A stretch of 5,563 nucleotides of DNA, taken from assembly GCA_050732995.1 (NCBI GenBank), contig JBOHSA010000225.1:1-5563 (forward strand), given 5' to 3'. A program made the position numbers and the translations under genes. Numbering within the stretch: position 1 is the first letter of the stretch; every line of letters begins with the position of its first letter. This stretch comes from JBOHSA01 sp050732995 (GTDB taxonomy: Bacteria; Gemmatimonadota; Gemmatimonadetes; Gemmatimonadales; GWC2-71-9). Shown here piece after piece: positions 1 through 5,563 of this stretch. The notes under the pieces were generated by a model. It searched no databases. It was not told where the DNA came from and worked only from the letters and a program-made list of their open reading frames with translations.

Positions 1-80
1 GCGGCCGCCTGGTCCGCCGCGCCCCGGCGCGCGCGCACCACGCGCCCGCCCTGCACGTCCACGGCGGGATAGAGGTCCAC
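1..80 (-). CDS. hisA: HisA-like phosphoribosyl isomerase, N-terminal fragment (3' end outside window)
   Basis: Twenty-six codons are visible, from a GTG at 78-80 to the window edge. The protein starts (M/V)DLYPAVDVQGGRVVRARRG, which resembles the first beta strand and loop of HisA, the cytoplasmic (beta/alpha)8 enzyme that isomerises ProFAR to PRFAR in histidine biosynthesis. With the GTG as residue 1, the Asp in the PAVD motif is residue 8, the usual position of the first catalytic Asp in HisA; this supports the start choice. The related HisF is less likely, because its N-terminus usually reads PCLDV rather than YPA(V/I)D. The gene begins 14 bp after the M23 peptidase stop, on the same strand, so read-through from the division cluster is likely. 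No purine-rich ribosome site precedes the GTG. A 12-bp palindrome covers the start codon. The identification rests on a short fragment; the catalytic second half and phosphate-binding loops cannot be seen. Confidence 0.75.
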   Translation of the reverse strand, partial: MDLYPAVDVQGGRVVRARRGAADQAA

Positions 81-88
81 AATTGTGG
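77..88. repeat. Perfect 12-bp palindrome over the hisA-like start codon
   Basis: CCACAATTGTGG is its own reverse complement and does not extend further, since 76 and 89 do not pair. It covers the GTG start codon of the hisA-like gene and lies partly in the 14-bp gap after the peptidase gene. As DNA it could be a dimer binding site. As RNA it could form a short hairpin (CCAC/GUGG with an AAUU loop) that would partly hide the start codon. No function is proven, and a chance palindrome is possible. Confidence 0.4.
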
Positions 89-94
89 GGGAAG

Positions 95-1357
95 TTAATC
101 GACGCGCGCGGCGACCGTGGGCGGGACGGGTCGGGACTCGAGCTGCGCCAGCCGCTCGGTGCGCAGACGGTCGAACGCGGCCTTCAGCCGGTTCGGAATT
201 TCCTGCACCGGGCCGGCATCTTTGCGCAGCGGGTTCGTCGGGCGGCCGCTGACGAGGAACTCGTAATGCAGGTGCGGCCCGGTGGAGAGTCCCGTCGAGC
301 CCACATAGCCGACCCAGGCCCCCTGCTCCACCCGGGCACCGACATGAATGCCCTTGGCGAATCCCGAGAGATGGCCGTAGCGGGTCCGGATGCCGTTCAC
401 GTGCCGGATCTCGACGAGGTTGCCGTAGCCGCCGTCGCGCCCCGCCTTGGTCACCATGCCGTCGGCGGTGGCGCGCACCGGCGCGCCGTAGCCCGCCGCG
501 TAGTCCGTCCCCTGGTGCGAGCGCCACGACTTGAGGATCGGGTGGTAGCGCCCGCCGAACCGGCTCGACACGCGCCGGAATTCGAGCGGAGCGCGCAGGA
601 AGGCGCGGCGCAGCGAGCGGCCCTTGAGGTCGTAGAACCCGCGGACGCCGCCGTCACCTTCGAAGTAGACGGCGTAGCTCGGTGTCCGGGCGACCTCCAC
701 GCGCGCGGCGAGGATGCGCCCGAAGCGCCGCTCGCCCTCGGGAGATTCGAGCCGCTCGATGAGGACGTCGAACCGGTCCCCGGCGCGGATGTCGCGGGTG
801 AAGTCCACTTCCCAGTCGTACACGTCGGCGATCGCCCAGGCCAGCTGGCGGCGCTGCCCCGCGGGGAGAAACGAATCCGCGATCGCCCGATCGAGCGCGT
901 CGTAAAGCGACGACGCGATCGCGCCCTGCGCGCGCAGCCGCGTCACCGTCCACGGAATGGTCTCCACGCGCTGCACCCACCCGGAGTCGCCGCCGAGGCG
1001 CGACACCCACACGCGCCGGTCGGGCCCGGTGCGGAGGAGCACGCGCCGCGTCACGGAATCGCCCTTCACGCGCCGGAACCGGAAGACGAGCCCCGGCCGG
1101 AGCCGCCGCGCGTCGATCCCGGTCGCGGCGTCGAGGAAGGCGGCGTAGTCCCGTCCCGCGATCCGGGCGCGGGCGAGGACGTCCGACAGCGTCTCATTGC
1201 GGTGCAGCGTGTCGGCGAAGTCGTCGTAGGCGCTCGTGACCACGAGGGGCGCCGCCGTCAGTGGCCGCCGCCCGGACCGCGCTTCGTGCACGGCCCAGGT
1301 CAGGGCGCCGGCGGTGAGGCCGCCGACGACGAGGTAGTGGCTCGTCCGCCAGGCCAT
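95..1357 (-). CDS. MepM-like M23 family peptidoglycan DD-endopeptidase, membrane-anchored
   Basis: This 420-residue protein is a probable zinc endopeptidase that cuts peptide cross-links in peptidoglycan in the periplasm. Residues 8-24 form one hydrophobic segment after a short positive N-terminus, a likely membrane anchor or uncleaved signal. Residues about 54-96 look like the OapA/LysM-like domain of MepM (NETLSDVLARA, then LRPG). Residues about 146-202 match the second MepM/Csd3-type domain (SSLYDALDRA, then DVYDWEVDFTRDIRAGDRFDV). The M23 (LytM) domain spans about 258-380. All expected metal and catalytic residues are present: H281 and D285 (HQGTD), H329 (RYGHL), and H362 and H364 (GPHLHYEF). 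It should therefore be an active enzyme, unlike degenerate EnvC/NlpD-type activators, and it has no long coiled coil like that of EnvC. The tail after 380 contains a charged helix. The ATG shares one base with the ftsZ stop (TGATG) and has no clear ribosome site, so translation probably depends on ribosomes finishing ftsZ. The family is certain; the exact bond cut is inferred. Confidence 0.93.
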   Translation of the reverse strand: MAWRTSHYLVVGGLTAGALTWAVHEARSGRRPLTAAPLVVTSAYDDFADTLHRNETLSDVLARARIAGRDYAAFLDAATGIDARRLRPGLVFRFRRVKGDSVTRRVLLRTGPDRRVWVSRLGGDSGWVQRVETIPWTVTRLRAQGAIASSLYDALDRAIADSFLPAGQRRQLAWAIADVYDWEVDFTRDIRAGDRFDVLIERLESPEGERRFGRILAARVEVARTPSYAVYFEGDGGVRGFYDLKGRSLRRAFLRAPLEFRRVSSRFGGRYHPILKSWRSHQGTDYAAGYGAPVRATADGMVTKAGRDGGYGNLVEIRHVNGIRTRYGHLSGFAKGIHVGARVEQGAWVGYVGSTGLSTGPHLHYEFLVSGRPTNPLRKDAGPVQEIPNRLKAAFDRLRTERLAQLESRPVPPTVAARVD

Positions 1358-2544
1358 CAGTCCATCTGGCGCCGGATGAAGGTCGGGATTTCCATTTCGT
1401 TCACGTCGGCCGGGGTCGGCGGGGCCGCGACGGACGGCGTCGGCCGCCGGCCCAGGGGCGCACCGGGCTCGGCCACCCGGGGATAGCCCGGCGACGGCGC
1501 GGGGGTGGGTCGGGCCGCGCGTTCGCGGAACGGGAGCACGCCGGGCGCCGTGCGGCCGGCCGCGAGCGACTCGGCAGCCGCGGCGCCCTTGTCGAACCCC
1601 GTCGCGATCACCGTAATCCGCACCTCGCCGTGCATCGCCGGGTCGTTCACCGCCCCGAAGATGATCTCGGCCTCATCCCCTGCCGCGTCGTGGATGGCTT
1701 CGCTGATCTGGGTCACCTCGCCCAGCGTGAGATCTTCCCCCCCCGTGATGTTGATCAGGACGCCCGTCGCGCCAGCGATCGAGATGTTGTCCAGCAAGGG
1801 GCTCGAGATCGCCTGCTGCGCCGCTTCCATGGCGCGGTTCTCGCCGCGCCCCGTCCCCGTACCCATGAGGGCCGCGCCGCCGTTCTGCATCACGGTGCGG
1901 ACGTCGGCGAAATCGACGTTCACGAGCCCGGTGACGCAGATGAGTGAGGAGATGCCCTGGGTGGCGTGCAGCAGCACTTCGTCGGCCTTCTTCAGGGCGT
2001 CCTGGAACGGGATGCCTTTGCCGACCACGGCGAGCAGCCGCTCGTTGGGCACGACGATCATCGTGTCCACGTGCTTGCGCATTTCGGCGATGCCCATTTC
2101 CGCCTGCCGCATCCGCTTGCGGCCCTCGAACAGGAAGGGCTTGGTCACGATGCCGATAGTGAGGGCGCCCAGGTCCCGCGCGATCTGGGAGATGATCGGG
2201 GCCGCGCCGGTGCCGGTGCCCCCGCCCATGCCGCAGGTGACGAACACGAGGTCCGCCCCCTGGAGCGGGTGGAGCACCTCGTCGCGGTTCTCTTCGATCG
2301 CCTGGCGGCCGATTTCCGGCCGCGCGCCGGCGCCGAGCCCGCGGGTCAGCTTCTTGCCGATCTGGACCTTGACGTCGGCCTTGTTGCTGAGGAGCGCTTG
2401 CGCGTCGGTGTTGACGGAGATGAACTCGACCCCGCGCACGCCCTCGTCGACCATCCGATTCAGGGCGTTGCCGCCGCCCCCCCCCACGCCGACGACCTTC
2501 ATCCGCGCGTTCTGCGATACAGTTTCTTCGAGTTCGAAGATCAT
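1357..2544 (-). CDS. ftsZ: Cell division protein FtsZ
   Basis: FtsZ is the tubulin-like GTPase that polymerises into the Z ring at midcell. At 395 residues the length is normal. The GTP-binding motifs are intact: the T1 loop GVGGGGGNALNRM (19-31), NTDAQAL (45-51), and the tubulin signature GGGTGTG (107-113). PFLFEGRKR (136-144) and NERLL (167-171) follow. The T7 synergy loop NVDFADVR (209-216) supplies the Asp residues that complete GTP hydrolysis in the neighbouring subunit. The globular core ends near 318 (VIATGF). A Pro/Ala-rich linker (about 320-382) leads to the conserved C-terminal peptide EMEIPTFIRRQMD (383-395), which binds FtsA and other partners. The ATG at 2542-2544 is preferred over Met15 because a GGGGAG site lies 4 bases upstream and residues 2-14 are typical of the family. 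The gene starts 22 bp after ftsA and its stop codon overlaps the start of the M23 peptidase gene. Two G runs (9 and 8 bases) lie in the coding strand, but the frame is intact. Confidence 0.99.
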   Translation of the reverse strand: MIFELEETVSQNARMKVVGVGGGGGNALNRMVDEGVRGVEFISVNTDAQALLSNKADVKVQIGKKLTRGLGAGARPEIGRQAIEENRDEVLHPLQGADLVFVTCGMGGGTGTGAAPIISQIARDLGALTIGIVTKPFLFEGRKRMRQAEMGIAEMRKHVDTMIVVPNERLLAVVGKGIPFQDALKKADEVLLHATQGISSLICVTGLVNVDFADVRTVMQNGGAALMGTGTGRGENRAMEAAQQAISSPLLDNISIAGATGVLINITGGEDLTLGEVTQISEAIHDAAGDEAEIIFGAVNDPAMHGEVRITVIATGFDKGAAAAESLAAGRTAPGVLPFRERAARPTPAPSPGYPRVAEPGAPLGRRPTPSVAAPPTPADVNEMEIPTFIRRQMD

Positions 2545-2548
2545 GGCT

Positions 2549-2554
2549 CTCCCC
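2549..2554 (-). promoter_or_regulatory. Ribosome binding site of ftsZ
   Basis: The minus strand reads GGGGAG, then four bases, then the ftsZ ATG. The spacing is slightly short, but this is the only purine-rich stretch in the 22-bp gap after ftsA, and it supports the upstream ATG over the internal Met15 codon. It gives ftsZ its own initiation site, unlike the overlapping neighbours on either side. Confidence 0.65.
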
Positions 2555-2566
2555 GAGTCGCCGAGA

Positions 2567-3823
2567 TCAGAAGAAGTCCTGCAGCCACCGTTTCAACGGA
2601 CCGAACCACCGTTCCACGCCCGCGCCGCCGACCGCGGACCCGCCGGCCGACGCGCCCCGGGCCACCTGCTGCGCCGCGAAGAGCACCAGCCCCACCGGCA
2701 CCGCGTAGCGCGGCGCCTGGACGCTGTCCACCAGACCCGAGATGCCCAGCTCAGGCGTGCCCGCCCGGACCGGCATCGCGAACACCTCACGCGCGAGCTC
2801 CACCATGCCCGGGACATGCGCCGTCCCGCCGGTCAGCACCACGCCCGCCGGCAGCCGGCCGGCGGCGTAGCCCGCCTTTTCGAACTCCCGCCCGACGAGC
2901 TGGAGGATCTCGTCCATCCGCTGGTGGATGATGTCCGCCACCAGCTCGCGCGCCGCCTGCCGCGCGCCCTGCCCCGGTGTGGACGGCAGGTGGATCATCT
3001 CCGACGGATCGACCAACGGCTTGTACGCGACGCCGTGTCGCTCCTTCAGCCGCTCGGCCTCCGCCTGCGTGACGCCCAGCCCCTGCACCAAGTCGTTCGT
3101 CACGCGGCTCCCGGCCCACGGCAGCGACGCGAGGTGTCGGATCTTCCCCTCGTGGAAGATCGCCACGCCGGTCGACGCGCCGCCGAGCTCCACCAGCGCG
3201 ACCCCTAACTCCTTTTCGTCCTCCGTCAGCACGGCGAACGAGGCCGCCAGCGGCTCGAGGACCAGGTCCGCGATGCGATAGCCCGCGCGCTGCACGCTTT
3301 TGCGCAGGTTCTGCGCCGCGGTGGACTGCACGGTGACCAGGTACATCTCCACTTCGAGCCGCATCCCCGTCATCCCCACCGGGTCCGAGATCCCGCGTTG
3401 CTGGTCCACCATGTATTCCTGCGGGATGTCGTGCAGCAGCTCGTGATCGCGGCCCAGCGAGATCGCCCGCGCCACCTCGTTGGCGCGCGAGACATCGGTC
3501 GCCGTGATCTCGTCGCCGCTCACGGCGACGACGCCCGACGAGTTCCGCGCCGCCACGTGCTCGCCTGCGATCCCGCAGGTGACGCTCGCGACCCGAACGC
3601 CCGCCATGCGCTCGGCGTCGCGCAGGGCGGCGACCACCGAACGGGTCGTCTCGTCGATGTCGCGCACGACGCCCCGGCGCACCCCGCCGTTCTTGGCGAG
3701 CCCCACCCCCAGCACCTTCGCCAGGGGCATCCGGGGCAGGTCCCCGACGACCTCCGCGATCACGGCGCAGGTCTTCGTGCTGCCCAGGTCGAGCCCCGCC
3801 ACCAGCCGCCGGTCCCGGCTCAC
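2567..3823 (-). CDS. ftsA: Cell division protein FtsA (actin-like Z-ring membrane tether)
   Basis: FtsA is an actin-fold ATP-binding protein that attaches FtsZ filaments to the inner membrane and recruits later division proteins. At 418 residues it has the usual length. The phosphate 1 loop is GLDLGSTKTCAVI (10-22). The FtsA-specific 1C (SHS2) domain covers roughly 83-165. The phosphate 2 region is VELGGASTGVAIF (211-223), and the adenosine motif is GVVLTGGTAHVPGM (327-340). A Gly/Ala/Ser-rich linker (389-402) leads to a C-terminal amphipathic helix, VERWFGPLKRWLQDFF (403-418), the typical membrane-targeting sequence. The phosphate 2 motif is unusual: Glu212 stands where most actin-fold proteins have Asp, and Gly219 where E. 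coli FtsA has a second Asp. The start is GTG at 3821-3823, inside a GTGA overlap with the ftsQ stop, preceded by a strong G-rich ribosome site. Position just before ftsZ is the classical dcw order and confirms the call. Confidence 0.98.
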   Translation of the reverse strand: MSRDRRLVAGLDLGSTKTCAVIAEVVGDLPRMPLAKVLGVGLAKNGGVRRGVVRDIDETTRSVVAALRDAERMAGVRVASVTCGIAGEHVAARNSSGVVAVSGDEITATDVSRANEVARAISLGRDHELLHDIPQEYMVDQQRGISDPVGMTGMRLEVEMYLVTVQSTAAQNLRKSVQRAGYRIADLVLEPLAASFAVLTEDEKELGVALVELGGASTGVAIFHEGKIRHLASLPWAGSRVTNDLVQGLGVTQAEAERLKERHGVAYKPLVDPSEMIHLPSTPGQGARQAARELVADIIHQRMDEILQLVGREFEKAGYAAGRLPAGVVLTGGTAHVPGMVELAREVFAMPVRAGTPELGISGLVDSVQAPRYAVPVGLVLFAAQQVARGASAGGSAVGGAGVERWFGPLKRWLQDFF

Positions 3824-4566
3824 GCGCTTCCCCCTCTCCCCCGACGCACGATCACCTGACCGGCATACCGGGCGTCGAGCTCCGCGTACGGGCGCGCTCG
3901 CGCCGCGAGATCTTGCGCGACCAGCACCACGGCCCGAATGACCTCCGGTCCGGCATGGCGCGCCAACAGCACGCGACGGGCGTTCCGCGCCCGCCCTTCC
4001 CCGTCTCGCACCTCCAAGAGCACATCACCGTGCCCGTACGGCCGCGCGGTCGTGACCGCCTGAAACAGGGCCGGATCCACCGCCTGGACCACCGCGAGCA
4101 CCCCGACCACCGCGCTGTCGGCCGTCTGCGCGATGGGGAGATCGAGCCCCGCACGCGCCGGGTCGAACGGTAAGGGGCGCCCGCTCGCGTCCACCACGGC
4201 GAGCCGCCCGCTGGGCGGGCCGGGCACGAGCGCCACAGGAGTCACTTCCCGCACCGTCACCTGCAACGTGCTCGAGCCGCGCCGCACGACGCGCGCGTCG
4301 GCCACCCCCAGGAGCCCTTTCACCCGGTCCGCCAGCAGCCGGTCGTCGGTGAAGACGCTCGCCGCCGGACCTAACCGCAACGCGCCGATCACGGCGTCGG
4401 GGCTCAAGTGCTCCAAGCCGACCAGCTCGACCTGGCGCACCCGAAAGAACTCGAGCCGTCCCAGGAGCCGGGGCGCCCCCACCCACCACACGCCGACGCC
4501 GACCACCACGGCAACCACCAGCCGGGTGACGCGCGGCAGCGGCGGAACGCGGAGCCGACGCTTCAC
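3820..4566 (-). CDS. ftsQ: Cell division protein FtsQ (bitopic, POTRA domain)
   Basis: FtsQ is a single-pass inner-membrane protein whose periplasmic part binds FtsB/FtsL and connects the early Z ring to the septal synthesis complex. The 248-residue protein has a short basic cytoplasmic tail (1-12: MKRRLRVPPLPR), a hydrophobic membrane segment (about 13-32), a POTRA domain (about 41-108: FFRVRQVELVGLEHLSPDAV, ending LQVTVREVTP), and a beta domain (about 120-240). The beta domain shows family landmarks: VVDASGRPLPF (124-134) and, near the end, ELDARYAGQVIVR (229-241), which corresponds to the conserved 'DLRY..QV.V' strand of FtsQ. Sequence conservation is low, as is usual for FtsQ; topology, these landmarks and position before ftsA make the call. 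The start is GTG at 4564-4566, sharing GTGA with the murC stop. There is no murB between murC and ftsQ, where many bacteria have one. Confidence 0.95.
   Translation of the reverse strand: MKRRLRVPPLPRVTRLVVAVVVGVGVWWVGAPRLLGRLEFFRVRQVELVGLEHLSPDAVIGALRLGPAASVFTDDRLLADRVKGLLGVADARVVRRGSSTLQVTVREVTPVALVPGPPSGRLAVVDASGRPLPFDPARAGLDLPIAQTADSAVVGVLAVVQAVDPALFQAVTTARPYGHGDVLLEVRDGEGRARNARRVLLARHAGPEVIRAVVLVAQDLAARARPYAELDARYAGQVIVRRGRGGSA
3827..3837 (-). promoter_or_regulatory. Ribosome binding site of ftsA, inside ftsQ
   Basis: The minus strand reads AGAGGGGGAAG, ending 3 bases before the GTG start of ftsA. The GAGG core is about 9 bases from the start, a normal distance. The site lies in the last codons of ftsQ, where it encodes the Arg-Gly-Gly run of the FtsQ tail, so one stretch serves both as coding sequence and as an initiation signal. 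It supports the GTG in the GTGA overlap as the true start. Confidence 0.65.
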
Positions 4567-5563
4567 CGCCGCTTCCCGATCGCGGCGAGCAGCTCGGGGC
4601 CGACCCGCGTCACGTCCCCGGCGCCGAGGGTGAGCACGACGTCCCCGGGCCGGACCAGCGCCGCGAGCTCCCCCGTCAACGCCTCCCGCTCGCGCACCGC
4701 CGTGGTGGGCGCACCCGCGCGGATCGCGCCGCGCGCCACCAGATCCGCCGTCACCCCCGGCAGCGGCTGCTCCCGCGCCGCATAGATCGGCGCGATAACG
4801 ACCACGTCCGCCGCCGCGAGGGCCCGGCCCAGCGCCTCGCCGTGCAGGGCCGTTCGCGAGAACAGGTGCGGCTGGAACACCGCCACTACCCGCCGCCGCG
4901 GGAATGCTTGCCGGGCGGCCGCGAGCGTCGCCGCCACCTCGGTGGGGTGGTGGGCGTAGTCGTCCAGCACCGTCACCCCCCCCGACTCTCCGACCCGCTC
5001 AAACCGCCGGCCCACGCCGCTGAAGCCGGCGAGTGCTTCGACGGCCGCCGCGACATCGGCGCCCAGATCACAGGCCACCGCCAGCGCCGCCGCCGCGTTG
5101 CGCAGGTTATGCAGCCCCGGCACCCCCAGCGCCAAGCGCACCTCGCCCCGGTCGGGGAGCCGGATCCGCGCGCGCGAGCCCGTGGCCTCGAGCGTGGGCT
5201 CCATGATCCGCACGTCCGCGCCCTCGGCGAGCCCGACGCGCCAGACCACGCGTTCCCCGAGCGTCGCCGCCACCCGCTCCGCGCCGGGATCGTCCGCGCC
5301 CGTGATCACGCGGCGCGCGCGCCGCGCAAACTCGCCGAACGCCTGCTCGAGGACCGCCACGCTCCCGTCGTAACACTCGAGGTGGTCGGCCTCGACGTTG
5401 TTGATCACCGCCACCGTGGGCGCGAGCGCCAGAAACGCCCGATCGAACTCGTCCGCCTCGACCACGTACAGTTCGCGCCCGCCGATCCGGGCGTTGCCGC
5501 CCCAACTAGCGACGCGGCCGCCGGCGAGCCCTGTTGGGTTGCGCCCGGCGGCCGTCAACGCTT
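4563..5563 (-). CDS. murC: UDP-N-acetylmuramate--L-alanine ligase MurC, C-terminal part (5' end outside window)
   Basis: MurC adds L-alanine to UDP-MurNAc using ATP, the first step of stem-peptide assembly in the cytoplasm. About 333 residues are visible of a protein that is usually around 460; the first domain and the ATP-binding GKT loop lie beyond the window edge. The reading frame is open to the edge. A TTG at 5556-5558 could be misread as a start, but it aligns to an internal Leu. Counting from that Leu as 1, visible motifs are EADEFDRAF (34-42), NNVEADHLECY (53-63), GLHNLRNAAAAL (148-159; His and Asn typical of Mur ligases), GVGRRFE (181-187), DDYAHHPTEV (199-208), FQPHLFSRT (228-236) and LGAGDVTRVG (311-320). 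The order and spacing follow the Mur ligase central and C-terminal domains, and YAHHPTE is characteristic of MurC rather than MurD, E or F. Its stop codon overlaps the ftsQ start in GTGA. No MurB or Ddl domain is fused to its C-terminus. Confidence 0.98.
   Translation of the reverse strand, partial: ALTAAGRNPTGLAGGRVASWGGNARIGGRELYVVEADEFDRAFLALAPTVAVINNVEADHLECYDGSVAVLEQAFGEFARRARRVITGADDPGAERVAATLGERVVWRVGLAEGADVRIMEPTLEATGSRARIRLPDRGEVRLALGVPGLHNLRNAAAALAVACDLGADVAAAVEALAGFSGVGRRFERVGESGGVTVLDDYAHHPTEVAATLAAARQAFPRRRVVAVFQPHLFSRTALHGEALGRALAAADVVVIAPIYAAREQPLPGVTADLVARGAIRAGAPTTAVREREALTGELAALVRPGDVVLTLGAGDVTRVGPELLAAIGKRR
4572..4577 (-). promoter_or_regulatory. Probable ribosome binding site of ftsQ, inside murC
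   Basis: The minus strand reads GGGAAG, then five bases, then the ftsQ GTG. It is weaker than the site before ftsA, so translational coupling to murC through the GTGA overlap probably contributes. It falls in the codons for the final Gly-Lys of MurC. Confidence 0.45.

Noticed and set aside
1..8. GCGGCCGC (NotI site) at the window edge, repeated at 242-249
   Set aside because: An eight-base GC-only palindrome is common by chance in DNA of this composition and lies in coding sequence.
83..1486. A 467-codon open frame on the plus strand, antisense to the M23 peptidase
   Set aside because: It mirrors a gene with all M23 catalytic residues, and its own translation is Arg/Ala/Pro-rich with no motif; it is a shadow caused by high GC.
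1966..2931. A 321-codon plus-strand frame antisense to ftsZ and the end of ftsA
   Set aside because: His/Asp/Ala-rich and then Pro/Arg-rich translation without any fold signature, opposite conserved genes.
1505..3208. A 567-codon open frame on the plus strand, antisense to ftsZ and ftsA
   Set aside because: It spans the ftsA/ftsZ junction opposite two certain genes, its translation is low-complexity (Ser/Pro/Arg-rich, then Arg/His-rich) with no recognisable domain, and long antisense frames are expected at this GC content.
5556..5558. TTG as a start codon of MurC
   Set aside because: The frame stays open to the window edge, and the residue aligns to the interior of MurC just after the expected GKT loop; the gene continues outside the window.
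1..5563. A possible hidden new system, mobile element, CRISPR array or RNA gene
   Set aside because: Almost the whole window is covered by recognisable core genes on one strand; the only gaps are 14 and 22 bp, and no direct repeats, transposase, integrase or tRNA-like sequence is visible.

Overview
The window is a very GC-rich stretch of bacterial chromosome in which every supported gene lies on the minus strand, read from right to left. It holds the end of a division and cell wall (dcw) cluster followed by the start of a histidine gene. In transcription order these are murC (5' end cut by the window edge), ftsQ, ftsA, ftsZ, a MepM-like M23 peptidase gene, and the first 26 codons of a hisA-like gene (3' end cut by the window edge).

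The genes are packed tightly. murC and ftsQ share a GTGA overlap, as do ftsQ and ftsA. ftsA and ftsZ are 22 bp apart. The ftsZ stop and the peptidase start share one base (TGATG). The peptidase and the hisA-like gene are 14 bp apart. I see no terminator and no convincing promoter, so one polycistronic, translationally coupled unit is likely, probably driven from upstream of position 5563. No murB or ddl lies between murC and ftsQ.

Functionally, MurC makes the UDP-MurNAc-L-Ala precursor in the cytoplasm. FtsZ forms the Z ring and FtsA tethers it to the membrane. FtsQ links the early ring to the periplasmic division machinery. The M23 enzyme probably cuts peptide cross-links so that new wall can be inserted or daughter cells can separate. 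The hisA-like gene belongs to histidine biosynthesis and seems to be joined to the cluster only by position.

The base composition, the FtsZ N-terminus and the gene order would fit a Gram-negative-type, high-GC lineage such as Gemmatimonadota. That placement is inference from general impression, not from a search. There is no sign of mobile elements, CRISPR, RNA genes or a new defence or biosynthetic system. This is core chromosome, and the points of interest are modest: a peptidase coupled to ftsZ, a diverged FtsA nucleotide motif, a palindrome over the hisA start, and long G runs inside coding sequence.
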